A DNA stretch of 64,000 nucleotides from Geobacillus vulcani PSS1 (GTDB taxonomy: Bacteria > Bacillota > Bacilli > Bacillales > Anoxybacillaceae), in assembly GCF_000733845.1 (NCBI RefSeq), contig NZ_JPOI01000001.1, positions 558,001 through 622,000 on the forward strand, in the 5' to 3' direction. Under the pieces are notes generated by a model, which saw nothing but the letters and a program-made list of their open reading frames with translations, had not been told where the DNA came from and ran no database searches. The number at the start of each line of letters is the position of its first letter. Position 1 is the stretch's first letter. Position numbers and translations under genes: made by a program. Of the stretch, positions 29,329-37,472 are shown one piece after another.

Positions 29329-30368
29329 GCTTGCACCGCCTCCTTGAACTGATTAATAATCGAATCTTCGAACACTTCCCCCGCCGGCGTCACCGTCCGA
29401 TAGCCGAAAATGCTGTTTTGCAAACGGCTGCGGTCACGAATGACAGAGCGGTCCCAAACGATGGTTTGCGCGCAATGGACGCGGGCGCCAATTTGACAAC
29501 GATCGCCGATGACCGCATTCGGGCCAATGACGGCCTGCGGACCGATTTTCACGTGATCACCGATGAGCACAGGCGGCACAAACAAGACGCCAGCCCCAAT
29601 CTCCACGTTTTCCCCAACAAACACGCCTGGTTGAATTTCACGTCCTTTGAGCGGAATCGGAAATTCCCGGTTCAACGCATCCCAATGCACTTGGCGATAG
29701 CGGGCCGGCGTCCCCATATCTCGCCAGTATCCGTTGCTGACGATGCCATATACACCGACATTCTTCTCGATCAGCAGCGGGAACGTTTCACGCTCGATCG
29801 ACACTTCCCGCTCAGCCGGGATATAGCGCATCACGTCCGGCTCGAAAATATACATGCCGGCGTTGATCCGGTTCGATGGTGCTTCCTCGCGGCGCGGCTT
29901 TTCGACAAAGCGTAAAATTTGCCCGCGATCGTTCTGTTCGACTACCCCATAGGAAGAAGGATCGTCTACTTCCGTTAAGACAATCGTCGCCAAACCGCCA
30001 TGTTGACGATGGAAATCAAGCAACGGGATCAATTGCGGCAAATGCACGATATCGGCGTTAAACACGAGAAACCGTTCCTTCAGCCAGCGTTCGGCGTTTT
30101 TGATCGCTCCAGCCGTTCCGAGCGGGAACGGTTCAAGCGCGTATGTAATCTTCACATTCCAGCGCTTCCCATCTTCGAAATAGCGACGGATCACGTCTGA
30201 ACAATGATGTGCGGCGATGACAAATTCGTTGACTCCTTGGTCGCGAAGATGAACGATGAGGTGTTCAAGCCATGGCCGGTTCGCAATTGGGGCCATCGGT
30301 TTGGGGATGTTTTCCGTCAATGGACGAAGACGTGTACCTAATCCTCCTGCCAGCAACAATGCTTTCAT
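29325..30368 (-). CDS. Sugar-1-phosphate nucleotidyltransferase (mannose-1-phosphate guanylyltransferase-like)
   Basis: A 347-residue protein. The nucleotidyltransferase domain begins MKALLLAGGLGTRLRPLTENIPKPM (pyrophosphorylase signature), with the catalytic Asp in VFNADIV and the sugar-site motif FVEKPRRE. From about residue 245 there is a left-handed beta-helix of hexapeptide repeats (GENVEIGAGVLFVPPVLIGDHVKIG...), as in bacterial and eukaryotic GDP-mannose pyrophosphorylases of this layout. First gene of the four-gene glycan operon. The choice of GTP/mannose over other NDP-sugars rests on the phosphomannomutase neighbour. Confidence 0.9.
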   Translation of the reverse strand: MKALLLAGGLGTRLRPLTENIPKPMAPIANRPWLEHLIVHLRDQGVNEFVIAAHHCSDVIRRYFEDGKRWNVKITYALEPFPLGTAGAIKNAERWLKERFLVFNADIVHLPQLIPLLDFHRQHGGLATIVLTEVDDPSSYGVVEQNDRGQILRFVEKPRREEAPSNRINAGMYIFEPDVMRYIPAEREVSIERETFPLLIEKNVGVYGIVSNGYWRDMGTPARYRQVHWDALNREFPIPLKGREIQPGVFVGENVEIGAGVLFVPPVLIGDHVKIGPQAVIGPNAVIGDRCQIGARVHCAQTIVWDRSVIRDRSRLQNSIFGYRTVTPAGEVFEDSIINQFKEAVQA

Positions 30369-30657
30369 TTCGTCATCCCTCCAATACTATTTTTTTCACA
30401 AAAATAGACACGCTTTTGACGGATGAACGAGAAAATGAAAGTCGTTCATAGATTGCTAGCACTCGGCTATGATGGTTGCTAATAATAATATACATAATAT
30501 TCCTCCTTCGATGCAAGCGAAATGATTGTCGAATGACGTCGATGAAGAATGGACGCTTATAAATTTAGAAGCTTTCATTTTCTCGTTCTTCTTTTTCTTT
30601 GCGGTATAATGAGTATCGTTAATGCTATATATATGTGAGGGAGGAGGAGAATACGCC
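30369..30657. promoter_or_regulatory. Divergent promoter region
   Basis: A 290-base region between the divergent glycan operon and oxidoreductase gene. GCGGTATAATGAG (about 30601-30613) supplies a perfect -10 box TATAAT for the plus-strand gene; its -35 is poor. A tandem GGAGGAGG site follows. Confidence 0.5.
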
Positions 30658-31830
30658 ATGATTTCTTCATCATCTTTCCGTTACCATGTTGGCATTGCCG
30701 GTGCCGGCGCATTCGCTGAGTTTCTCGCCGGCGCTCTTGCTCCGCTTCCTTCCTTTCATCTCTTCGCTGTCGCTGGGCGGACGGACGAAAAACGCCAGCG
30801 CGTCATCGACGCCTATCGCCGCCGTCAGCCGCAGGCGGGCGACGTGCGTGAATACCGCGAAGCTGAAGAATTGATCGTTGACCCACACGTTGATATCGTC
30901 ATTCTCACCACCCCGCCGCATTTGCACACCCCGCTTGCCAAGCGGGCGCTTGAGGAAGGAAAACATGTGCTGCTTGAAAAGCCAGGCGGCCTCACCGCCG
31001 AGGCGCTGCGGGCAAACATCCAGCTCGCCGCCCGCCAAAACCGGGCATTGGCGGTCAATCTCGTTCTTCGCTACCACCCGCTCGCGGAAGCCGTCAAGCA
31101 ACTCATCCACCGCGCGCTTCTTGGCCCAGTGGACTACGCAAGCCTTCACAACGCCGCCCATCGCGTTGCGGAAGGCCATTGGTTTTGGGACGAACAGCGA
31201 AGCGGAGGCATCCTGATCGAGCACGGCGTCCACTTTTTTGAAGTCGGCCGCGATTGGTTTGGCGAAGCGGCTTCCGCGCACGGATTCGCGTTGGGGGAAA
31301 CAGACGGCACACGGCCGCGCGTCGGTGCCACGGTCATTCATGAAGGCAACGGACGACGCGTCCCCGTCCATTATTACCACGGCTTTACGATGGACCCTGC
31401 CGCTTCGGAATCGACGCACTGGGACATTCATACGGCACGCGGGCGCATCGTGCTTGACGGCTGGATCCCGATGCGGCTATCCGTATCCGGCCTCGTCTCA
31501 ATCGATGAGGCAACCTATATCAACGCCTTGTTTGATGCCATTCCGAAGCACCCATCCGCAGATGCCATCGAACAAATGCGGTGCACCGCCGACCGCCTGG
31601 CGCCGCCCGCTGCATCGCCAGCCGCCCCGCGCATCCCGTACGAACGCACCGTGGTGCTCTCGGACCGCCACGGGTGGTACGAAGCGATCGCCCAAGCGCG
31701 CTTTCTTGACTTTTGCCGCTTGATTGAGGATCCAAGTGCGCGCAGCATCGTCACTGCCGAGAATGCCGCCGCCGACCTCGCTTTGGCGGAAGCGTGCACC
31801 ACCGCCAGTGAACCGTCACGCGTTCGCTAG
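30658..31830 (+). CDS. Gfo/Idh/MocA family oxidoreductase
   Basis: A 390-residue NAD(P)-dependent oxidoreductase. The Rossmann start is VGIAGAGAFAEFLAGAL, the cofactor-binding turn is ILTTPPHLHTPLAKRALEEGKHVLLEKP (EKP motif) and the catalytic His is in SGGILIEHGVHFF. The family acts on sugars, inositols and related polyols. ATG at 30658 follows GAGGGAGGAGGAG. It is divergent from the glycan operon and may share its pathway, but substrate is unknown. A strong terminator follows. Confidence 0.88.
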   Translation: MISSSSFRYHVGIAGAGAFAEFLAGALAPLPSFHLFAVAGRTDEKRQRVIDAYRRRQPQAGDVREYREAEELIVDPHVDIVILTTPPHLHTPLAKRALEEGKHVLLEKPGGLTAEALRANIQLAARQNRALAVNLVLRYHPLAEAVKQLIHRALLGPVDYASLHNAAHRVAEGHWFWDEQRSGGILIEHGVHFFEVGRDWFGEAASAHGFALGETDGTRPRVGATVIHEGNGRRVPVHYYHGFTMDPAASESTHWDIHTARGRIVLDGWIPMRLSVSGLVSIDEATYINALFDAIPKHPSADAIEQMRCTADRLAPPAASPAAPRIPYERTVVLSDRHGWYEAIAQARFLDFCRLIEDPSARSIVTAENAAADLALAEACTTASEPSRVR

Positions 31831-31848
31831 ACAGCGGGCAAGAAAACA

Positions 31849-31897
31849 AGCCTGTTGGGGATGCAATGAAAGCAACCGCCGACAGGCTTTTTCTTTT
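31849..31897 (+). terminator. Terminator of the Gfo/Idh/MocA gene
   Basis: AAGCCTGT (31849-31856) pairs with ACAGGCTT (31882-31889) and TTTTCTTTT follows. Confidence 0.8.
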
Positions 31898-31926
31898 GGA
31901 ACCAATTTCCTATTGTTACACAAATC

Positions 31927-31960
31927 AAAAACGGCTCTTCCTACGGGAAAAGCCGTTTTC
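31927..31960. terminator. Second hairpin, terminator-like
   Basis: AAAACGGCT (31927-31935) pairs with AGCCGTTTT (31951-31959), making an A/T-flanked hairpin usable in both directions. Confidence 0.55.
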
Positions 31961-31972
31961 CTGCATTAGAAT

Positions 31973-32112
31973 CAATGAGGGCGGTGAAAAACGGCTGATT
32001 CCCTTACTCAATGGGGGGAATGGGCGAAAAGCAGGGTCGATGCAACAAGGTTTTTCTAATTGAGAAATGACATGGTAAAGCCGTATTCACGATTAAATCA
32101 CCAGCCTCCAAT
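31973..32112 (+). repeat. MITE-like dispersed repeat copy R2
   Basis: A 132-bp element (31977-32108) between CAAT direct repeats (31973-31976 and 32109-32112). The left end is GAGGGCGGTGAAAAACGGCT, the right end ATTAAATCACCAGCCTC. Its body is nearly the same as the copy at 57664-57795, including the stretches GCAACAAGG and TTTTTCTAATTGAGAAAT. Confidence 0.82.
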
Positions 32113-32140
32113 ACCTCCCCCAGCTCAGTGCCTCATTCTC

Positions 32141-32542
32141 CTATAGGCAGCCTTTTGCCAACAGTGCCTCAACGGTGGGAAGATCAGCCGGCGCCCATCT
32201 AAGGTCACGAAGCTGCGAGGGCGGCACCCACCGAAGCTCGGCATGCTCCCGAGCTCGCGGTTCCCCATCGACTAAGCGGGCTTCATACGTCCGCAAATGC
32301 ACGATGGCGTGTTCATATTCATGGCATACATCCGCCAACAGTTTGCCGATGGAAATCGTGCAGCCAAGCTCCTCGCGAATTTCCCGGACTAAAGCCGCTG
32401 CCGGACTCTCCCCTTCTTCCACTTTGCCGCCGGGGAACTCCCAGACGTTCGGCAACGACATATTCGGTGCGCGCAGCGCGCATAAAACGTCCCCCTGCTC
32501 GTTGCAGATGGCTGCTCCGACGACAGGAATGACCCGTTTCAT
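32141..32542 (-). CDS. NUDIX hydrolase, MutT/8-oxo-dGTP diphosphatase-like
   Basis: A 133-residue single-domain NUDIX protein. The full NUDIX box GX5EX7REUXEEXGU is present from GGKVEEGES to REIREELG. The sequence around it (PNVWEFPGGKVE) and the C-terminal LRWVPPSQL are typical of MutT-type 8-oxo-dGTP pyrophosphatases. The ATG at 32542 (MKRVIPVVGAAI) gives the normal family length; the longer in-frame version adds 20 residues without homology. The ribosome site before it (AGGGCGGG) is modest. Confidence 0.88.
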   Translation of the reverse strand: MKRVIPVVGAAICNEQGDVLCALRAPNMSLPNVWEFPGGKVEEGESPAAALVREIREELGCTISIGKLLADVCHEYEHAIVHLRTYEARLVDGEPRAREHAELRWVPPSQLRDLRWAPADLPTVEALLAKGCL

Positions 32543-32604
32543 TGCTGACCCGCCCTTCTCATCCATATACGCCATTTTAGCAAAAACCGCTTTGTTTTCC
32601 AAAA

Positions 32605-32740
32605 CAGTGGAACTCCTTCAAACATGACGAATGCGGCATCGCCTTGCCGCTGGCCAACTTGGCTAAAGAGCTGTACGGGTTTGCCAAACCATACGGTCGG
32701 GGGCAAGAAGACGCTTTCCGCTGTTTATCGGCTGTTGTCA
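32605..32740 (+). pseudogene. Remnant of a 3-hydroxyisobutyrate/6-phosphogluconate-dehydrogenase-like gene (C-terminal piece)
   Basis: The plus strand reads GIALPLANLAKELYGFAKPY followed by GRGQEDAF..SAVVK. This matches the C-terminal helical region of beta-hydroxyacid dehydrogenases (typically GVPLPLAxxAxELYxxAxxxGxGxxDxSAVI). Only about 45 residues remain, there is no start, and the reading frame runs on into the Spo0M gene. It is a deletion remnant, not part of Spo0M. Confidence 0.5.
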
Positions 32741-32853
32741 AGCCAAAAGGGACAGGCAGGGACGGTGCCGTTCCCTCTTTTTTGAAAGGACGAAACTTTT
32801 TGACTGGACGCTCCGTATTCTCAACTGAAATCGATGACAGGGAGGCGAACTCA

Positions 32854-33615
32854 TTGTTCAAAAAACTGTTAAGTTCCATCGGCATCGGATCTGCCACGGT
32901 CGACACGAAGCTTGCCAAAGCGCAATACGCTCAAGGGGAAACAGTCGAAGGAGTAGTCGAAATTCGCGGCGGCAGCGTGGAACAGCACATTGATAAAATT
33001 GATCTAGCCTTAGTGACGACGTATATTCGCGAAGTCGACGATCACAAATTCGAAGAAAAAGCTGTGCTCGCCCGACACAAGGTGTCTGACTCGGTGACGA
33101 TCAGGCCGAACGAAACAAAAACGATCCCGTTCCGATTCACCCTGCCCTATGACACACCGGTGACGCTCGGCTCTTCCAAAGTGTGGCTGCAAACCGGCCT
33201 GGACATTCAAATGGCGCTTGATCCGCAAGACCGGGACTACCTCACCATCGAACCGCATCCGCTCGTCACAGCGTTTCTTGAAGCCGCCCGTCAACTGGGA
33301 TTCCGCCTCCACCATGTGCAGTGCGAACAAGCACCGCGCTATTGGCAGCGGCGGCTGCCGTTTGTCCAAGAGTTCGAGTTTCGCCCGGTAAGCGGAGCGT
33401 TTCGGGGCCGCCTTGACGAATTGGAAGCCATCTTCTTTGTGTCCGAGCACGGAGTGGAAACCATTTTGGAAATCGACCGCAAAGCGCGCGGATTGGCCGG
33501 GTTGCTCGCCGAGGCGCTCGACATCGACGAGACGCTCGTCCGCTTCACCTACGGGCCGAACGATCTCGCCTCGCTGCCGCAATTGCTGGCCAATGCCATT
33601 CATCGATATAGCTGA
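32854..33615 (+). CDS. spo0M: Sporulation-control protein Spo0M
   Basis: A 253-residue arrestin-fold protein beginning FKKLLSSIGIGSATVDTKLAKAQYAQGETVEGVVEIRGG, the Spo0M/SpoOM family start; the C-terminal half carries the additional conserved segment (FVQEFEFRPV...DELEAIF). In Bacillus subtilis Spo0M (258 residues) is a negative regulator of sporulation and cell division. The start chosen is TTG at 32854, behind GGAGGCGAAC; the same frame is open farther upstream but that part is a remnant of another gene. Soluble and cytoplasmic. Confidence 0.92.
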   Translation: MFKKLLSSIGIGSATVDTKLAKAQYAQGETVEGVVEIRGGSVEQHIDKIDLALVTTYIREVDDHKFEEKAVLARHKVSDSVTIRPNETKTIPFRFTLPYDTPVTLGSSKVWLQTGLDIQMALDPQDRDYLTIEPHPLVTAFLEAARQLGFRLHHVQCEQAPRYWQRRLPFVQEFEFRPVSGAFRGRLDELEAIFFVSEHGVETILEIDRKARGLAGLLAEALDIDETLVRFTYGPNDLASLPQLLANAIHRYS

Positions 33616-33624
33616 ACCGAAAAA

Positions 33625-33651
33625 GCAAAAGGGGCCATCGGCCTCTTTTGC
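33625..33651. terminator. Hairpin between convergent genes
   Basis: GCAAAAGGGGCC and GGCCTCTTTTGC pair across ATC. T-rich flank on the minus strand favours termination of minus-strand transcripts; it also follows spo0M. Confidence 0.6.
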
Positions 33652-33752
33652 CCCATAATGAAGCAAATCGACAACTTGCCCCTATGTCCCCTCTATCACT
33701 GCTCTATAGACAAAACAGCATGGTTTCTTCCAGCGAAAATGCAAGCAAGCAC

Positions 33753-33986
33753 TTAAATCGTCCATTGATCGTGAACAATCCCAACCAGCCGCCATGTATC
33801 GCCATCTTGTTCAAAAACAAGACGCAAACTCTTCCAATCCATTCCATTATATTGCTCGTCAAACCCGGTAAAATGAAACTCCACAAACACTCCATTGGGA
33901 TATACTTCATGAATGTTTTCCAACGTATTTCCTTTCCCAATCACGATGTTGTTTCCAATCATATGCGGATTGGCAAAATCCACGTC
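33753..33986 (-). pseudogene. 3' fragment of a gene cut by the tnpB element
   Basis: About 77 residues from DVDFANPHMIGNN to WRLVGIVHDQWTI, cut at the 5' side exactly where the IS200/IS605-type right end (GTAGTTCAC) begins. The fold and function are not recognised; the sequence ENIHEVYPNGVFVEFHFTGFDEQYNGMDWKSLRLVFEQDG looks like an extracellular or lipoprotein domain. Beyond the left end of the element (36852-36813, minus) is a short signal-peptide-like start (MKKTSVFGLVFLS) with a good ribosome site, possibly the 5' end of the same gene. Confidence 0.55.
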
Positions 33987-34140
33987 GTGAACTACCCCCA
34001 CTTAATTTTCTAGCGAAAATTTGAAGTGGAGGCTTCCAAAGAAGTTTGACTGCTTCAAGCAATCCTTATTCTTTGAGGCGTGTCCACTTCGCCGCTAGAG
34101 CATAAGACACTCAGGTCTACAGCTTTACTTTTCTTTAAGA
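33987..34140 (-). ncRNA. Candidate reRNA (omegaRNA) at the 3' end of the first tnpB
   Basis: TnpB guide RNAs derive from the 3' end of tnpB and the right end of the element. The minus strand here carries stem-forming sequence (AAGCAGTC..., GCTTCCA, CCACTTCAAAT) up to the element end; the guide would start in the flanking gene at 33986. Inference from family knowledge. Confidence 0.4.
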
Positions 34141-35302
34141 TGTTTAATGCGCCATTGACATCAGCATTAATTAGTTTGCCAGACTTTGTTCGATACAAGC
34201 CGCGCTTAATACGTTTGCCGCTGAACTTATATTCTTTTGGATTGTCGGCATTATATTCAGGAATCTCATCGCCGTCAAAAAAGCTGGCTTGAGACGTATA
34301 TGATTCTTCCTGTTTAAAGAATTCAATGCCGTAAAATTCACAAAGATATTCTAGTTTTTCTTTTATGTTACCGAGAGGAATATTGACAAAGTTTTGATTT
34401 GTCTTTTTTCCTAGATTAATATTGCGTTGCAATGTTTCAGCATAGCCAATGACAAGTTTGCCAATTTGATTTTCAATACAGTAGTTAATGATGTAACGGC
34501 AAGTCTTGTTGATATAATCATTCACTTTATTATTGCGATTCATAGCAAGCAAAGCCTGTTTACGAGTGGTGCCTTTGATTTTTTGCTTATCTTTAATGCT
34601 TTGAAGTCTGGCATTTTCTTTGTTAAACCATTGATTTATACTTTTTAATCTCCGCCCATCAATGATGAATGATCTGCCGTCTGATGTGACACAAGTGGCA
34701 AAATTGTTTAATCCTAAATCAATTGCCAGTGCTTTTTGGTCATTTAATTCTCTTTGATCTTCAGGCATTTCATATTTGTACTGAATCTCAAAGAACCTGG
34801 CATGATGCTTAGGAATGATTTCAATCTGCTTAATCTTTTTGTCCAGTAACACAGGCGGAATCGTTATCGTGATAGGCTTGTGAGTCTTTTTAAATAGGCG
34901 AGAATACGGTATCGTGAATTTGTTGCCGTCTATACGAATCTGGCCAATGATCAGTGAATGAAAGCCATCTTTTTTAAGATATTTTGGAATACTGATAGCC
35001 TTGTAGTCATATTTTCCTTGTTTGGCAAGACTGATCAAACCAAAGAAAGATTTAAAGGCTTCATTGACCTTTTTTAAAATTTGCTGTGCCATGTTGCTGT
35101 TTAACAGCTTATAGTTTTCGTTAGTTTTTGCAAGATGATAGTTTTTCTCATAATTAAGAAATTCCTTGTGTTCAAAATAGTATTGTCTGACATTGTACAA
35201 TCCGACGTTGTACATGTTCTTGGCAATATGGCACAGTTCTCTAAGAGTCAAGTATTCTTCTTTGGTCAAACCATTTAGCTGTTGTTTGATACAAAAATAC
35301 AT
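34055..35302 (-). CDS. tnpB: TnpB-like RNA-guided nuclease (IS200/IS605, zinc-finger-less branch)
   Basis: A 415-residue TnpB. RuvC-I is [15 protein letters not shown], RuvC-III is [12 protein letters not shown]. The usual CxxC...CxxC zinc ribbon between RuvC-II and III is absent; instead there is [21 protein letters not shown] and [10 protein letters not shown], typical of one TnpB branch. The canonical RuvC-II Glu is not obvious; GYAETLQ or EESYTS might supply it. ATG at 35302 follows GGGAGGTGAAAAA. Only about 27 bases remain upstream before the inserted IS, so the native promoter is cut off. Frame intact over full length. Confidence 0.92.
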   Translation of the reverse strand: MYFCIKQQLNGLTKEEYLTLRELCHIAKNMYNVGLYNVRQYYFEHKEFLNYEKNYHLAKTNENYKLLNSNMAQQILKKVNEAFKSFFGLISLAKQGKYDYKAISIPKYLKKDGFHSLIIGQIRIDGNKFTIPYSRLFKKTHKPITITIPPVLLDKKIKQIEIIPKHHARFFEIQYKYEMPEDQRELNDQKALAIDLGLNNFATCVTSDGRSFIIDGRRLKSINQWFNKENARLQSIKDKQKIKGTTRKQALLAMNRNNKVNDYINKTCRYIINYCIENQIGKLVIGYAETLQRNINLGKKTNQNFVNIPLGNIKEKLEYLCEFYGIEFFKQEESYTSQASFFDGDEIPEYNADNPKEYKFSGKRIKRGLYRTKSGKLINADVNGALNILKKSKAVDLSVLCSSGEVDTPQRIRIA

Positions 35303-35328
35303 TTTTTCACCTCCCATCTAACTATATT

Positions 35329-36698
35329 ACTGCAGATGAGCATTTTTCATTACAGTAATTTCCATGAAATAAGAGACAAACAGGGGACCCCTTAGGCGAC
35401 ATGGAGCTGTTTTTTGATCACATCAATGGGAATATCTTGTTTTGCGGCGTCATAGATGAACTCAACGACGCTGTGTCCTTTCCGAGACCGAAGAAGCTCC
35501 AGTCCGGAAGAGAGGTCTTGTTGAGATTCCGCGATGCTGTATACGCAGGCAAATAGCACCACTGCCCAATACCGTTTCACCGCCCGAACGTGACGAACAC
35601 GGTACCCATCGAGCTTCAGCTGGTCTTTGGCCTGCCGGAAAAAGCATTCGATCGTCCAGCGCTGGGCATAGTAACGCAAGATGTCTTCGTCACTCAGCTC
35701 CCGGTCGGTGCTCAAGACGACATGGAGATGATCCGGCGTCATCGGTTCATCCGCCTTCCAAGCCAGCAGCACCACCGCGTCATCAAGACCGTTGAGCGCG
35801 CCTTCGTAGCGGTAGACACGATAGCGCTCGCTCCCCACCGTGACGAGGCGGGTGTCGTTTGGCTCGATATAGCGGGCAAACTCCTTCGCTTGAATGGCGA
35901 TGCCTTTCGGGTAGAGAATCCGGTTCGTCTTGAGCATGGCGATGACATGGAATCCTTGTTTCAGGCAGGCTTCGATGAGCGCTTGGGACGGATACCATGA
36001 ATCCATGAGCACATACACCGGCTGAGCCCACTTCCCCTTGAGCGAGGAAAGCATCTCGATCGCTAGGTCGATTTTGCTTCTTCCCGCCGCCTTATCATAG
36101 AGACGAAACGCGAACGGAAACGCTTGCGTGAAGGTATGCACCATCAGCCAAACAAGCGAATGCCCCCAGACCCATTGATGATCGCTGTGAGAGAAATGCC
36201 AGTCACACCCTTGAATGGCGTGCGTTGCCCGTGACGAAGGCTTTGTTTTTTGGCAAATGGTATCATCAATCGAAACAAAAAGGGGTTGATTCTCCTGTTT
36301 GGCGATTCGCTTGATGCGATGAAGGATCCATTGCTGGAGTTTGCGAAGCAACGTCTCTTCATCCCAAGGGCTTTTCGTGAAAAAATGGCTGAGCGTGGTT
36401 CGATGGTTGGGATGAAAACTCCAGTGATGGACATCGGTCAATGTTCCCGAAAATCCCTTGGTAGTCAAGGCCTCCACAATATGAACGAGATGCTTGATGA
36501 CCGGTTTCGAGAAATAAAGCGCCAACCCCAACGTCATGAAAAACTTGTGGATTCCTTGATGATGTGCTAATCTATTCATGAGACATGAACCTCCTTGTGG
36601 GTAGTTGGTGGCACATCTATTCTAACCAAGGAATCGGGTTCATGTCTCCTTTTTTGTTTAGTTGTCAATTTATGTTAGCAAATTTGCTCATCTACAGT
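35329..36698 (-). mobile_element. IS4/IS701-like insertion sequence, 1370 bp, with 5-bp target duplication
   Basis: Flanked by direct repeats ATATT (35324-35328 and 36699-36703). Terminal inverted repeats: ACTGCAGATGAGCA at the left and, on the other strand at the right, ACTGTAGATGAGCA, then looser similarity. One transposase gene fills the element. It is inserted inside the tnpB element between its left end and tnpB. Confidence 0.85.
35392..36579 (-). CDS. DDE transposase of the IS4/IS701 superfamily
   Basis: A 395-residue DDE transposase with the first Asp in VSIDDTICQKT, the second in YVLMDSWYPS and the Y-2-R-3-E-6-K signature in YAQRWTIECFFRQAK. Start ATG at 36579 follows AAGGAGGTTCATGTCTC. 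Reading frame intact, so the element may be active. The exact IS family (IS4 versus IS701) was not settled from sequence alone. Confidence 0.92.
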   Translation of the reverse strand: MNRLAHHQGIHKFFMTLGLALYFSKPVIKHLVHIVEALTTKGFSGTLTDVHHWSFHPNHRTTLSHFFTKSPWDEETLLRKLQQWILHRIKRIAKQENQPLFVSIDDTICQKTKPSSRATHAIQGCDWHFSHSDHQWVWGHSLVWLMVHTFTQAFPFAFRLYDKAAGRSKIDLAIEMLSSLKGKWAQPVYVLMDSWYPSQALIEACLKQGFHVIAMLKTNRILYPKGIAIQAKEFARYIEPNDTRLVTVGSERYRVYRYEGALNGLDDAVVLLAWKADEPMTPDHLHVVLSTDRELSDEDILRYYAQRWTIECFFRQAKDQLKLDGYRVRHVRAVKRYWAVVLFACVYSIAESQQDLSSGLELLRSRKGHSVVEFIYDAAKQDIPIDVIKKQLHVA

Positions 36699-36852
36699 AT
36701 ATTATACTATATTTTACTGAATCTATACTATTTTCAGTAAAATATAGTTAAGGCGATTCATCTCCCACTTACTCCGCTTCGCTTCGTTGAAGTGGGAGTC
36801 TTCTCGCCTAATTAAGATAAAAAAACCAACCCAAATACCGACGTCTTTTTCA

Positions 36853-37472
36853 TCGCCTAGTCCCCCCTTTTTTCTTTAAACACCATTTTATACGATATCA
36901 ATAGCGGAAAACACGTCCCCCTTGCCGACCTTCCATGCCCGAGTTCTGAAACGAAAGCAAGGAGTGCAATACATAACTTCTATATTTTATGTTACCTTCC
37001 TTTTTTGCGCACATATTTGATATGGATGACATATTCCTATCGCCGGCGCCGAGAAGAGTGGTGATTGCATCAGTCATACGGCGCCAAAAGGTGTTTTCTC
37101 CACTACATCAACCTTAATATTTTTGAAGCTTTCCAAAAACACTGGCGTTAAGAAAGAGCGATGTTCATCGACCTTCTAGAAGGCCGGTGAAAAACAACCG
37201 GTTCGCTCCATTTAGGAGAATCCGAAAGACCCACTATAGTTCGACTTTTAGAAAAAGAAAAAGGGAAGTACGTGGACATTTCTCCCGTTTCTTCCCTCTT
37301 GGTTTCACCACATGTTTATTCGATTTCCTTTGGTCTATCCATGTTTGCCCTTGTTTGTCAAATAAGATGCCGGGGATGGACTGTTTCGTTTCCCAGTAAA
37401 ACATCATCCAAAGTCCGACTTGATTTCTCTCGATGAACGGTTATTTTTTAAGTGAACGAGTGTATTTGGTGT
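36853..37472. other. Non-coding interval with a partial MITE end
   Basis: About 620 bases without a supported gene. At 37176 CTAGAAGGCCGGTGAAAAACAACC matches the left end of the dispersed MITE family; its right end is not clear. The sequence just left of it (ATCGACCTT) could be the end of another divergent copy, as in the tandem pair at 53147-53399. Confidence 0.45.

Larger units (their letters stand above)
33987..36810 (-). mobile_element. IS200/IS605-type tnpB-only element, interrupted by a second IS
   Basis: The right end on the minus strand carries CCACTTCAAATTTTCGCTAG, a stem-loop that pairs back through AAAATTAAGTGGGGG and ends in GTTCAC at 33987. The left end near 36754-36808 forms the imperfect hairpin ATCTCCCACTT/AAGTGGGAGT and is bordered by TTAAT on the minus strand (36815-36811). 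There is tnpB but no Y1 transposase tnpA, so it is non-autonomous. An IS4/IS701-like element sits between the left end and tnpB. Confidence 0.78.
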
